DNA of 64,000 nt from SAR324 cluster bacterium (GTDB lineage: Bacteria; SAR324; NAC60-12), in assembly GCA_015231825.1 (NCBI GenBank), contig JADGAV010000004.1, forward strand, positions 151,156 through 215,155, read 5' to 3'. The notes below the pieces were generated by a model. The model was not told where the DNA came from. It saw only the letters and a list, made by a program, of their open reading frames with translations, and did no database searches. Below, in pieces: positions 1-8,182 of this stretch (its first letter is position 1; each line of letters begins with the position of its first letter). The position numbers and the translations under genes are program-made.

Positions 1-552
1 GCCATCCATCAGGACCAACCTTCGGAGTTTCTCAAATCCATCCAGTGGTCCCGGTTGCTGCTGTTCTTTCATGGGACTCTGCTTGTTTTTTCGTTCCTCA
101 GCGGTCTTTGGGTTCTTCCGCTTCTGCTCACATTTTTTCCGTTTATTGGTAATTGGTTAGTCTATTTTGTCAGTGTAACTCAGCATTGCGGGCTCCAGGA
201 CAATGTTCCTGACTTCCGCAAATGCGCCCGTTCAATCGTCCTCAATCCGGTAGTGGAGTTTCTCTATTGGCGGATGAACTGGCATACCGAACACCACATG
301 TACGCTGGTGTTCCCTGCTACAAGCTGAAGCTTTTGGCGCGGGAAATTGCAAGCGATATGCCGGAGCCACGCACACTTTTTTCAGCATGGAAGGAAATGA
401 GAGCGACATGGCAGCGCCAGAAGGTTGATCCGAACTATCAGTTTGATACTCCTCTGCCTGAAATGGCCGGTGCCGCTCATGCGAGCATTTCTGATGAATC
501 AGATGAACTGGTGAGTTCAATTGGGGAACTGGCTCCGCAGGATTTGAGGTAG
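1..552 (+). CDS. Fatty acid desaturase, C-terminal part (5' end outside window)
   Basis: The reading frame is open from base 1, so the gene begins upstream of the window and only the last 183 residues are present. The fragment has a hydrophobic stretch (roughly residues 19-60) typical of paired membrane helices. It then has the third histidine box of membrane di-iron desaturases, in NWHTEHHMYAGVPCYKL, which supplies iron ligands. Upstream of it is a CGLQDN segment common in the DesA/FADS-like family. The acidic C-terminal tail of about 50 residues is not conserved in the family and is probably cytoplasmic. The enzyme would introduce double bonds into acyl chains at the inner membrane; its regiospecificity cannot be read from this fragment. 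The next gene is convergent. Confidence 0.85.
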   Translation, partial: AIHQDQPSEFLKSIQWSRLLLFFHGTLLVFSFLSGLWVLPLLLTFFPFIGNWLVYFVSVTQHCGLQDNVPDFRKCARSIVLNPVVEFLYWRMNWHTEHHMYAGVPCYKLKLLAREIASDMPEPRTLFSAWKEMRATWQRQKVDPNYQFDTPLPEMAGAAHASISDESDELVSSIGELAPQDLR

Positions 553-629
553 TCGGGGCTGGCAAGCTCAGCAAATTCAAAAAAATGGCGGTTAGGACAG
601 ATCGGAAGTGAAATTCGAAACGATGGGTA

Positions 630-1073
630 CTATTTGACAGTCAAACAATGGATTGTTGAAAGATTGTTAACTTTTCGGGTGACACTTCCCATGAACATGC
701 CTTTCAGGTCACTCAATCCTCGAGTGCCCATGATGATCAAATCTGCATGATGTCCTTCTGCGGCTGCGACTATTTCAGTTGCAGGATCTCCTTCACGAAT
801 CTCAGATTCGATTTCAGCTACCTTTTCTTGCCTGGCAATTTTAGTAGCATTTTGAAATATAATTTCCGCGGAGGTTTTTAAAATTTCCAGACGGGATTCC
901 ATCACTTCTCCAGTATCAATCATTTGCTGGAGTTCCTTTGGCAAAGGAAGGTCCCGAATCACATGCAGCAACAGCAAGCGGCTTTCCATTTGATGCGCTA
1001 ACTCTGCTGCAACCTTGACGGCTCTGCTGGAATGAGCCGAACCATCCACTGCGACCAATAATTGCTTAAACAT
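630..1073 (-). CDS. Universal stress protein, UspA family
   Basis: 147 residues, the normal length of a single-domain Usp. It begins with the family's first strand (KQLLVAVDGSAHSSRA). It carries the ATP-binding signature G-2x-G-9x-G-S in MGTRGLSDLKGMFMGSVTRK near the C-terminus, so it belongs to the nucleotide-binding class. I start it at the ATG at 1073; a longer frame begins 20 codons upstream but those residues do not resemble the family. Usp proteins are cytoplasmic dimers that accumulate under starvation or stress, and a specific role cannot be assigned. It stands alone between the desaturase and a small membrane protein gene. Confidence 0.9.
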   Translation of the reverse strand: MFKQLLVAVDGSAHSSRAVKVAAELAHQMESRLLLLHVIRDLPLPKELQQMIDTGEVMESRLEILKTSAEIIFQNATKIARQEKVAEIESEIREGDPATEIVAAAEGHHADLIIMGTRGLSDLKGMFMGSVTRKVNNLSTIHCLTVK

Positions 1074-1278
1074 TATTTTTCTCTGTATAGTTGAAGTACC
1101 CCCCTTGAGGAAAAGCAGAGACAATCCCTGCAATGCCTTACAAAAAAGGGAATGGCATCCTATTTCAAACTGGAGGCAGCCTTTGTTAAATTGACGTCAC
1201 CAAGCCCAGCGTCCTTTTATAAAAAACTCGAATGAATCATTTTCTGCTGATTCAATTTTCCGGTTTGTTCTTCAGAAT

Positions 1279-1476
1279 TCATTCGGAATGTTTTTTTTCT
1301 TTCCGGATGAAGAAAAAGCCATAAATGCAGTACAGGCCCAATGTGCCGAAAAGAATTCCCCAAAAAGGGGACGCCTGGTAAAACTCAAGTGCTGCCCATC
1401 CGAGACAAACTGCGATAACAGCAAGCCTGCGCCATAAAAGTTCAAAGAATGGGTGATTGAAATCAATCAGGTTCAT
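1279..1476 (-). CDS. Small conserved-looking membrane protein, two TM helices
   Basis: 65 residues starting at an ATG preceded by a good ribosome site (CAGGAAGAAACC). Two hydrophobic segments (about residues 15-32 and 36-54) are joined by a short FYQASPFW loop. The protein ends in a basic tail (IRKEKKHSE), which predicts a small inner-membrane hairpin protein. I do not recognise the family with certainty, but short FFELLWRR-type membrane proteins of this form occur beside transporter genes in proteobacteria. It lies downstream of the inositol ABC operon's neighbourhood on the same strand order reversed (it precedes the ATPase end), so co-transcription is not implied. Another frame covers the same stretch but has no ribosome site. 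Confidence 0.65.
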   Translation of the reverse strand: MNLIDFNHPFFELLWRRLAVIAVCLGWAALEFYQASPFWGILFGTLGLYCIYGFFFIRKEKKHSE

Positions 1477-1543
1477 GGTTTCTTCCTGATAAAGTTCATT
1501 CTAGAATTGAAAATTATGAAACTCGAACAAACTTGGCGCAAAC

Positions 1544-2320
1544 TTAATCATCCTCTTTTAATTCATAGGCGGGATCAGTTTTTGCCCCGGTAATATAGGC
1601 TACCACATCCTGACCATCGGTCTCTTCTTTTTTGAGATTTGCAACGATTCGCCCACGTCTGAAAACAACGATACGATCAACGAGATCAAACACCTGACGC
1701 ATGTTATGACTGACCAGGATCAGAGGTTCTCCATTTTCTTTCAGGGTACGAATAATATTTTCCACTTGTGCTGTTTCCTGGACTCCCAACGCGGCAGTCG
1801 GCTCATCCATGATTGTCAACTTAGAATGGAAAGTCGCAGTGCGGGCGATCGCGACGCATTGTCGCTGACCTCCGGACATATTGCGAATCGTGTTCTTGAT
1901 GTTCGGAATCTTCACACCGGTTTTTTCAAGTCCGCGTAAAGTCGCATCACGCATCCCTTTGTAGTCAAGTATAGAAAACGGTCCAAGTTTTAACTTGAGC
2001 ATTTCTCTCCCGAGAAACAAGTTGTCGGGAACGTCTAAATCGTCGGCCAGCGCCAGTGTCTGGAACACGGTTTCAATACCCGCTTCACGGGCTGCCAGGG
2101 GGCCATCAAAAGAAACTTCCTGTTGATCGAAGATAATTTTACCCCGAGTCGGCTGTTCCACACCAGTGATCTGCCTTACGAAAGTGGATTTACCTGCACC
2201 ATTGTCTCCCATTACTGCAACGTGTTCCCCCTTTTGCAGGGTAAAATCTGCTGCTTCCAGTGCGAAAACACCACCATAATGCTTGGTCAAATCGTGAGTT
2301 TCGAGAATTACATCATTCAT
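1544..2320 (-). CDS. Sugar (probably myo-inositol) ABC importer, ATP-binding subunit
   Basis: 258 residues with Walker A (GDNGAGKST), Q-loop, the ABC signature (MSGGQRQ), Walker B (LTIMDEPTAAL) and the H-switch (VSHNM). It energises uptake by the permease encoded immediately upstream (10-bp gap). The start is the ATG at 2320, preceded by AAGGAGA; a longer frame runs back into the permease gene and is rejected. Carbohydrate-uptake ATPases of the RbsA/MglA/IatA type usually have two ABC modules of about 500 residues. This one has a single module, like FrcA of rhizobial fructose importers, and the gene order (binding protein, permease, ATPase) is also that of frcBCA. The inositol substrate is inferred only from the adjacent iol genes. 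Confidence 0.88.
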   Translation of the reverse strand: MNDVILETHDLTKHYGGVFALEAADFTLQKGEHVAVMGDNGAGKSTFVRQITGVEQPTRGKIIFDQQEVSFDGPLAAREAGIETVFQTLALADDLDVPDNLFLGREMLKLKLGPFSILDYKGMRDATLRGLEKTGVKIPNIKNTIRNMSGGQRQCVAIARTATFHSKLTIMDEPTAALGVQETAQVENIIRTLKENGEPLILVSHNMRQVFDLVDRIVVFRRGRIVANLKKEETDGQDVVAYITGAKTDPAYELKEDD

Positions 2321-2330
2321 TGTTGTCTCC

Positions 2331-3416
2331 TTATGCTCTGGATGCGACACGTCGCTGCCGCCATTGGTCGAGTACCACCGCGCCGACGATAATAATACCT
2401 TTAACCATTTCCTGATAATAAGCATCAAGTCGCAGGAATGTGAAACCTGAGATGATCACCCCAAATATCAATGAGCCTAAAACTGTCCCGAAAATCGAAC
2501 CGCGTCCGCCTGAAAGCGAAACGCCACCAATCACAGTCATTGCAATCGCATCGAGTTCGTACATGACGCCCATACCGGATTGTGCAGTCAGGTTTTTTGA
2601 ACTCAAAACCAAAGCGGCCAATGCCGCAAGAATTCCGGCAATGGTATAGACCAGCACCTTGTGACGATTGACATCAATTCCTGACATCCGAGCTGCTTCC
2701 TCATTGGAACCGATCGCATAGGTGTGTTTTCCATAAACAGTGAACTTCAGGATAAGAAAAAACAAAATTGCCAGTGAGATGAAAATCACTACCGGCATCC
2801 AGCCGCCGAAACCGTTTCCAATCAGCGTGAAATCTTCGGTTGGAAAAGAAATAGGCCGCCCTTTTGACCACCATTTGGCCACTCCGCGCCCTGTCACCAT
2901 CATGCCCAATGTTGCAATGAAGGGCGGTATGCGCGTATAAGCAATCAGCAACCCATTTATCCCTCCAGCAATGATTCCACAAAAGAGACCTATAATGAGA
3001 GGGATGATCAATGGTAAATCGACCCAACCCTGCTCAAGAAAAATGGCCTTGGGATTGGGACTGCCGTTGACTTCTGCAACTTGTGCAAAAGACATTGCGA
3101 TCATCGCAGTCGCGCCGACAATTGATCCGGAGGACAAGTCGATACCTCCTAAAATGATCACTTGAGTAACACCAATTGCAATGATTCCGACAATCGAAAC
3201 CTGCAGAATTATGATTTTGAGCCGTTGCTCGTTAAAAATACTGTCAAATCTTCCTTTTGAATCGAACAGAAAGCTGTTGCCCTGAGTGAACAGACCCAGC
3301 CCTTCGAAAACCAATACGATGAGAATAAGTGCTATAAAGACATTGGCCTCGTTGGGCCAGTGACGTTTCGAAGTATCGTACTTCAATCCACCGATACCGT
3401 GCTTACTATCTGCCAT
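2331..3416 (-). CDS. Sugar ABC importer permease (RbsC/FrcC/IatP family)
   Basis: 361 residues, strongly hydrophobic with about ten predicted membrane helices. It has the family's conserved stretches GGIDLSSGSIVG near residue 90, TRIPPFIATLGMM in the middle, and AIAMTVIGGVSLSGGRGS near residue 300. The protein is a BPD_transp_2-type permease that dimerises in the inner membrane and receives substrate from the periplasmic binding protein. A good ribosome site (CCGGGAG) precedes the ATG. It sits between the binding-protein gene (88 bp upstream, separated by a stem-loop) and the ATPase gene (10 bp downstream), which indicates one operon. Specificity for inositol is inferred from context. Confidence 0.9.
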   Translation of the reverse strand: MADSKHGIGGLKYDTSKRHWPNEANVFIALILIVLVFEGLGLFTQGNSFLFDSKGRFDSIFNEQRLKIIILQVSIVGIIAIGVTQVIILGGIDLSSGSIVGATAMIAMSFAQVAEVNGSPNPKAIFLEQGWVDLPLIIPLIIGLFCGIIAGGINGLLIAYTRIPPFIATLGMMVTGRGVAKWWSKGRPISFPTEDFTLIGNGFGGWMPVVIFISLAILFFLILKFTVYGKHTYAIGSNEEAARMSGIDVNRHKVLVYTIAGILAALAALVLSSKNLTAQSGMGVMYELDAIAMTVIGGVSLSGGRGSIFGTVLGSLIFGVIISGFTFLRLDAYYQEMVKGIIIVGAVVLDQWRQRRVASRA

Positions 3417-3458
3417 AACTACTCCCGGAAAGTTACGTTAAGGTTACGTGGAAAGCAC

Positions 3459-3489
3459 GGAGAGCGGTGTTGCTGCAGTGCCACTCCCC
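3459..3489 (-). other. Intercistronic stem-loop after the sugar-binding-protein gene
   Basis: The arms GGAGAGCGG (3459-3467) and CCACTCCCC (3481-3489) form a nine-pair stem with wobble pairs and a 13-nt loop, between the binding-protein stop and the permease start. No U-tract follows on the transcribed strand. It therefore reads better as an mRNA-stabilising or processing hairpin that favours binding-protein expression than as a full terminator. Confidence 0.5.
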
Positions 3490-3503
3490 GATGACTGACT
3501 GGA

Positions 3504-4478
3504 TTAGTTCTTGGAAAGGAACTGACTCATGTTGGCCGGAGTCACCAGAATAAAGGGGATATACACTTTTTTATCCACTTTTTCACCTTTGGCCAGTTTG
3601 AGTGCGGCGTTGAGAGATCCGGCACCTTGTCCGGCAGCATCCTGGAATACTGTTACATCCAGGTCACCTGCCTGCATGGCAACCAAAGCATCCTGAGTGG
3701 CGTCCACACCCCCTACAACAATTTTTTCCATATCGAGGCCTGCGGCTTTCATAGCCTGAATCGCACCGATTGCTGACTCGTCGTTATTAGCAATGACTGC
3801 ATCGAAAGATTCCCCGGAAGACAACCAGTTGGTCATCAAATCCTGAGCTTTATCGCGTGACCACATTGAGGTCTGCTTATCAATAATTTTTATGAATTTG
3901 CACATGTCCATGCTGACAACATCTTCAATATCCTTTGTTCTCTGCACAGCAGCCTGGTTCGACAAATCACCCATGATCACATAAGCCTTTGCACCACCTG
4001 CCTTGCCCATGGCGCGCAACATTTTGCAGACTTCAAATGCTTCCAATGTTCCCGATTCAATTTCATTTGATGCAACGAAAGCCTGACCATCAGGTAATGT
4101 GTTTACATTGATTGGCTCACGGTTGACGTAAACCAGTGGAACACCGGCATTTTTGGCTGCATTGCTCATCGCCTGAGTGGCTGATGTATCAACGGCATTG
4201 ACGATGATAGCATCCACTCCAGAAGCGACGAAGTTGTTTATCTGGTCGAGCTGCTTGGCAACATCATTCTGTGCGTCCTCGACCTGTATTTTAACCCCAT
4301 TCATTCCCTCGGCCATCTTCACCATACCGTTGCGCAGCACAGTTAAGAAGTTGTCATCAAATGCTGCCATCGAAACACCAACGGTTTGTGCCAAAACCGG
4401 GGTTGTCAACATTGTCACCAAAGCGAAGGTTGCCAGGCTTTTTTTTATCAAAGCCAATTTGGTTAAGTTTTTTTTCAT
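3504..4478 (-). CDS. Periplasmic sugar/inositol-binding protein (RbsB/IbpA type)
   Basis: 324 residues with a Sec signal peptide (basic MKKNLTK start, hydrophobic core, cleavage near VLAQ-TV at residue 31). A type-I periplasmic-binding fold of the ribose-binding class follows (VGVSMAAFDDNFL, GVDAIIVNAVDTSA, ANNDESAIGAIQAMKAAG, VVGGVDATQDAL). It captures the substrate in the periplasm and delivers it to the permease. The sequence style is closer to Caulobacter IbpA and rhizobial IntA than to FrcB, which agrees with the iol genes upstream. The ribosome site GAGGAG is strong, and a structured leader (4522-4576) precedes the gene. It is the first transporter gene and is separated from iolG by 184 bp, so it may have its own promoter or be read from iolG. 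Confidence 0.9.
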   Translation of the reverse strand: MKKNLTKLALIKKSLATFALVTMLTTPVLAQTVGVSMAAFDDNFLTVLRNGMVKMAEGMNGVKIQVEDAQNDVAKQLDQINNFVASGVDAIIVNAVDTSATQAMSNAAKNAGVPLVYVNREPINVNTLPDGQAFVASNEIESGTLEAFEVCKMLRAMGKAGGAKAYVIMGDLSNQAAVQRTKDIEDVVSMDMCKFIKIIDKQTSMWSRDKAQDLMTNWLSSGESFDAVIANNDESAIGAIQAMKAAGLDMEKIVVGGVDATQDALVAMQAGDLDVTVFQDAAGQGAGSLNAALKLAKGEKVDKKVYIPFILVTPANMSQFLSKN

Positions 4479-4521
4479 TTTTTACTCCTCAAAAATAAAA
4501 ATTTCGGGTCTCCCCAGGATT

Positions 4522-4554
4522 GATACGAGACAGTCGAATGACTGAACCCGTATC
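4522..4554 (-). promoter_or_regulatory. Two-tier hairpin in the leader of the binding-protein gene
   Basis: An outer inverted repeat GATACG/CGTATC (4522-4527 and 4549-4554) encloses an inner hairpin CAGTC-GAAT-GACTG (4531-4544). It lies 44-76 bp upstream of the binding-protein start. It could be an mRNA structure controlling stability or translation, or a protein-binding site. No function is proven. Confidence 0.45.
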
Positions 4555-4560
4555 ATTGAT

Positions 4561-4576
4561 GAAGCAAATTTGCTTC
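4561..4576. promoter_or_regulatory. Perfect 16-bp palindrome between iolG and the binding-protein gene
   Basis: GAAGCAAATTTGCTTC is fully self-complementary and sits just upstream of the two-tier hairpin. A perfect palindrome without a loop is more typical of a dimeric repressor operator than of an RNA hairpin. It does not match the repeat found in front of iolC. Confidence 0.4.
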
Positions 4577-4662
4577 GCACGTAAAAAGACTTCCAATTTA
4601 AAAATCAATCCCAAATAGAATCATGGTTCTTTAAAGTTCAGAAATTCAACGAAATAATTCCA

Positions 4663-5661
4663 TCAGGGGTCAAGAATAATAGTGCGTTTTTCTTCCAGAG
4701 ACTGCTTTGCAGCGATTGCCAGTCTGACGGCCTGCAATGCTTCTTGTCCACTGGGTCTGGCGTCTTTCTTTTCAAGAATATATCTAATAAACTCTTTGAT
4801 TTCAGTAATATAAGTTTCGTGGTACCGTTCGATAAAGGAGAAATATGGTTTGTCAGAATGGATTGCGTCCCTGGTACTCAGCACCACACGTGTGGGAGTT
4901 TCATTTTCTGCACTAACTGATCCCTTAGAGCCGAAAACTTCTAAGCGCTGATCATATCCATAAAGGGCCTGGCGGCTGTTGTCGATACTGACCAGGGCTC
5001 CGTTTGCCATCTTTAAATTGACAATTGCGGTATCCAGATCGCCTGCTTCTTCAATCTCGGAGTGGAATGCAGCCCCCATGACCGAAACTTCAACACCTTC
5101 ACTTCCTGTTATAAATCTCGCCATATCAAAATCATGTACAGTGAAGTCCATAAAGATTCCTCCAGAACGCCCTAGAAAACGGGCCGGCGGGAGTCGGGGG
5201 TCTCGATTGGTAATCTTGACAATTTGAATTTGGCCGATATCACCTTCATCAACATGTCGTTTTATCTTCATAAAATTGGCGTCAAAGCGCCGGTTGAATC
5301 CGACAAACAACTGAACATCTGCTGAATCAGCAGCATCGATTGCTTCTTGAATCCGTGCCGGGTTCGTATCAATTGGTTTTTCACAAAATATGTGTTTTCC
5401 TGCCTTTGCTGCGTCTTTAATCAAATCAACATGAGTGGTAGTCGGAGCAGCAATCAGCACTGCTTCGATTTCGGGATCATCAAAAACAAGTTGACTTTCA
5501 CGCACCAGTCCAACGTGCTCAAGATCTTTAAGCCACACTTCTTCAAGGCTGGGATCTGCAATTGTTTTTACCCGTGCCTCCGGGACAGAATTAATTAAGT
5601 TCAAGGCATGCATTTTTCCAATGCGGCCTCCCCCTACGAGCCCCATCACAAGCTGTTTCAT
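4663..5661 (-). CDS. iolG: Inositol 2-dehydrogenase IolG
   Basis: 332 residues, the usual length. It catalyses NAD-dependent oxidation of myo-inositol to 2-keto-myo-inositol (scyllo-inosose), the first step of inositol breakdown in the cytoplasm. The N-terminal Rossmann fold has VGGGRIGKMH, the Gfo/Idh/MocA EKP motif is at residues 94-96, and DFTVHDFD places Asp172 and His176 where B. subtilis IolG has its catalytic Asp172 and His176. Lys95 corresponds to the catalytic lysine. The ribosome site GAGAAAGGAAG precedes the ATG. It lies between the importer genes and a second Gfo/Idh/MocA dehydrogenase on the same strand, so uptake and first oxidation are encoded together. Confidence 0.92.
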   Translation of the reverse strand: MKQLVMGLVGGGRIGKMHALNLINSVPEARVKTIADPSLEEVWLKDLEHVGLVRESQLVFDDPEIEAVLIAAPTTTHVDLIKDAAKAGKHIFCEKPIDTNPARIQEAIDAADSADVQLFVGFNRRFDANFMKIKRHVDEGDIGQIQIVKITNRDPRLPPARFLGRSGGIFMDFTVHDFDMARFITGSEGVEVSVMGAAFHSEIEEAGDLDTAIVNLKMANGALVSIDNSRQALYGYDQRLEVFGSKGSVSAENETPTRVVLSTRDAIHSDKPYFSFIERYHETYITEIKEFIRYILEKKDARPSGQEALQAVRLAIAAKQSLEEKRTIILDP

Positions 5662-5768
5662 AAACTTCCTTTCTCTTCTTTCAGAACGGCTATAGGGATT
5701 TGCACTTTCTAGTTGGCTTCTCTATTTTTCCGTAAGCCGGAATCGTTCCTCAGCTTCTTTTCAAGACT

Positions 5769-6920
5769 TCATTCGTCAAAATTTAATTCTACCCATTTGC
5801 TGTCGTGTTTTGCCGATTCAACTGCAGCAAAGATCACTGCAATGGATCGGAAACCGTCCTCGGCCGTTGGATATTCTTCTGCAAGCGGATCGGCTTTCAG
5901 CCCCTCTCTTTTTGCCTGGATCACCTCACCGAGATCACGGTAAATATTAGCAAAGGCCAAAGGCATCCCTTCTGCGTGCCCTACGGTCACACGCGACGCT
6001 CGATCCGCCTCCGCGGAAAGCCCGGCCCCGCCCCTTTCGAGGATTTGTGTTGCATGTCCCAAAGGAGTCCAGAAAAGCTGATTTGGATGTTCCTGCTGCC
6101 AGCGGAATCCGCCTTTTTCTCCAAAAACCTGAATTGTTAGTCCATGCGTTCTGCCAATGGCCAATCCGCTGGTCCACAATCGTCCCACTGTTCCTTCCGT
6201 CATGCGAAAGGCAATCAGGGAATCATCTTCCAGGGTTCTTCCTTCTACACAGGTAGCAAAATCGGCAGAAAGCGAGCTGACTTCCTGAGCAGTGACAAAA
6301 CAGGCCATGTGCAGGGCATGAATGCCTGCATCCCCGGTAACGGCAGAAACACCGGCCTGTTTGGGATCGAATCGCCATCGAACCCGCGGATTGTTGGCAT
6401 CGGCAGCATCAGCAAAAAACCCCCCTGCAAATTCAGCATGAACCACTCGGATTTTCCCAAGATCCCCACGTTTGACCGCGGCCCTCATATGACGAACAAG
6501 AGGGTAGCCTGTATATCCATAATTGACGGCACAGATTCGATTCTGTTTTTTTGCAATTTCTACAATGGATTTTCCTTCTTCAGGGTTCATTGTCATCGGT
6601 TTTTCACAGAGAACATCAAATCCATTTTCAAGAAATGCTTTGGTGATTTCAAAATGAGTCTCGTTGGGAGTAGCAACCGTGACCAGGTCCACACGGTCAC
6701 TGCGCTTCAACTCACCAGCAAGCATCTCTTTCCAGTTCCCGTAGGCACGCTCCTTATCGATCCCCAGCTGGACACCATAGGCACGGCTTTTCTCAGGAAC
6801 AATATCCAAAGCTCCGGCAGCGAGTTGAAACTTTCCATCAAGACCCGCTCCAATTCTGTGAGCTAGTCCTATTTGGCTGCCTTCACCACCTCCGATCATT
6901 CCCCAGTTTAATTTGTTCAT
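5769..6920 (-). CDS. Gfo/Idh/MocA family oxidoreductase, probable inositol-isomer dehydrogenase
   Basis: 383 residues from the ATG at 6920, preceded by GGTGAAG; a TTG four codons upstream is less likely. It has the Rossmann motif MIGGGEGSQIG, the family motif CEKPMTMNPEEG, and GDAGIHALHMACF with the catalytic-type Asp and His. It is longer than IolG and belongs to the group often found in rhizobial and marine iol clusters. A role with scyllo- or D-chiro-inositol, as in IolX/IolW, is plausible but is inferred from context. An operator-like repeat lies directly upstream (6931-6951). The gene is read in the same direction as the other iol genes. Confidence 0.82.
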   Translation of the reverse strand: MNKLNWGMIGGGEGSQIGLAHRIGAGLDGKFQLAAGALDIVPEKSRAYGVQLGIDKERAYGNWKEMLAGELKRSDRVDLVTVATPNETHFEITKAFLENGFDVLCEKPMTMNPEEGKSIVEIAKKQNRICAVNYGYTGYPLVRHMRAAVKRGDLGKIRVVHAEFAGGFFADAADANNPRVRWRFDPKQAGVSAVTGDAGIHALHMACFVTAQEVSSLSADFATCVEGRTLEDDSLIAFRMTEGTVGRLWTSGLAIGRTHGLTIQVFGEKGGFRWQQEHPNQLFWTPLGHATQILERGGAGLSAEADRASRVTVGHAEGMPLAFANIYRDLGEVIQAKREGLKADPLAEEYPTAEDGFRSIAVIFAAVESAKHDSKWVELNFDE

Positions 6921-6930
6921 AATCTTCACC

Positions 6931-6951
6931 AATGTTCGATTATCGTTTTTT
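6931..6951. promoter_or_regulatory. Operator-like site upstream of the second dehydrogenase gene
   Basis: The core TGTTCGATTATCGTT matches the inverted repeat in front of iolC at 14 of 21 positions, including the central CGATTATCG. It lies 11-31 bp before the start codon, where a bound repressor would block transcription or translation. This assignment rests on similarity alone. Confidence 0.4.
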
Positions 6952-7073
6952 TAAAAACTCGCCTAATGCAAAATTTTCTTTTTCCAGGGAGCGATCCCCT
7001 GAATTTCAGTCAATCAATTTTATCCGTTTTAATGAAGAAGTTCCTTCTTCGTTTAGTTCAGCAAATTCTGCAA

Positions 7074-8054
7074 CTAATATTCGCGGAACCAGGTTTCATC
7101 CACCGTCGGTAATTTGTGTCTACTCTGCCACCCCTGACCTTGAGCGTTGGCGATTTCAGACAATTCTTCGAAACGGGGTCGCACCACATTCTGAAAAATA
7201 CTTTCTTGTTCTGTTTCTGCCGCTGATATGACTTCCCGCCACAATGCACGGCCAACCATAAAACCAGAGCACCCAGCCCGACAGGCGACTTCAACTTGCT
7301 CCTTGAAGCTTTCGTAGGGATCTCCTCCTGAAAGCAAAGCCCACGGGACAGGCGCTGCGTCATTCAACTCAGCGCAGGCATCCTCCCATTCCTTCTTGTC
7401 AGAATCATATTTTGCATCAAGAGGAAATTGTATTTTAAGCACATCAGGGCCCAGTGTTCCCAACCGTTTAACGGTATCGATCACAATCCGGCGCCGTTGA
7501 GCTGCAAATTCAGGAGTATTGGGAAGGACTGCCGGGTCAAGGGGATAGATCAGTGGTTCGAGAAACAATGGAATTTCTTCACGGGCACAATCGCTGACAA
7601 CGGATTTGACCAATAATTCCTGATGTTCCGCAGCTTTTCCGGAATCTGGATGATAAAAAATCAGAAGTTTAATTCCACTGGCGCCGAGCCGTTTTGCTTT
7701 CGCAACGCTCCAACCACTGAGAAGAGTACTTTGTCGGCCATAGGGATCGCCTAAATAACCTTGTTCTTCGAGGGCAGACAGAAATCCCACCCGCCCGGGC
7801 AGGGCTTCGGCTACAATGGCCTGGGCGGCGCTGTATTCGGGTTCGAGCATAACAGCACTGGCAAGCGGCGCAATGCGTTTTATAATTGAAAGTTTGAGAG
7901 CAGTCAGCGTGCTCGCGGGAATGAGCTCGGGACGGTCCGGATTCAACACGACTCTCAGTGAATCTCGATGGTCGATGGCTAAAATATTGAAAATACCATG
8001 GGGAGTTGAGGTCGTCTGCAAAGCCCTTATTTTTCCTGCTGATAAACTTGTCAT
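7074..8054 (-). CDS. LacD/YihT-type class I aldolase in the inositol operon
   Basis: 326 residues from the ATG at 8054; an upstream extension of 27 codons lacks family resemblance. The features are those of tagatose-1,6-bisphosphate and sulfofructose-phosphate aldolases: ILAIDHRDSL near residue 28, LEPLIYPLD near 166, DVLKIQFPLD with the probable Schiff-base Lys207, LLSGGDPYESF and FMVGRALW near the end. In the inositol pathway the compound to be cleaved is 5-dehydro-2-deoxygluconate 6-phosphate, usually handled by class II IolJ or by a DUF2090 domain fused to IolC. Here IolC has no such domain, so this enzyme is the likely substitute. That is inference. It lies between iolB and the second dehydrogenase gene. 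Confidence 0.82.
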   Translation of the reverse strand: MTSLSAGKIRALQTTSTPHGIFNILAIDHRDSLRVVLNPDRPELIPASTLTALKLSIIKRIAPLASAVMLEPEYSAAQAIVAEALPGRVGFLSALEEQGYLGDPYGRQSTLLSGWSVAKAKRLGASGIKLLIFYHPDSGKAAEHQELLVKSVVSDCAREEIPLFLEPLIYPLDPAVLPNTPEFAAQRRRIVIDTVKRLGTLGPDVLKIQFPLDAKYDSDKKEWEDACAELNDAAPVPWALLSGGDPYESFKEQVEVACRAGCSGFMVGRALWREVISAAETEQESIFQNVVRPRFEELSEIANAQGQGWQSRHKLPTVDETWFREY

Positions 8055-8182
8055 TGCAAAAATTCTTTGCCTTTTCAAAATTAAAGTTGACTCACAGTCT
8101 TCAGCCAAGTGAAGCAATTCATAAATTAGCAGCACATCTAAACAATTAGTCTGACGTCTGTTGCTGAAAAAGCAATCAGTGT

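Noticed and set aside
1272..1466. Alternative 64-codon frame over the small membrane protein gene
   Set aside because: It covers the same bases in another frame without a ribosome site, while the 65-codon frame has a good one and a sensible membrane topology.
6144..6866. 240-codon plus-strand frame opposite the second dehydrogenase gene
   Set aside because: It is antisense to a gene with clear family motifs, and its composition (many Cys, Ser, Phe, His) is typical of a shadow frame.
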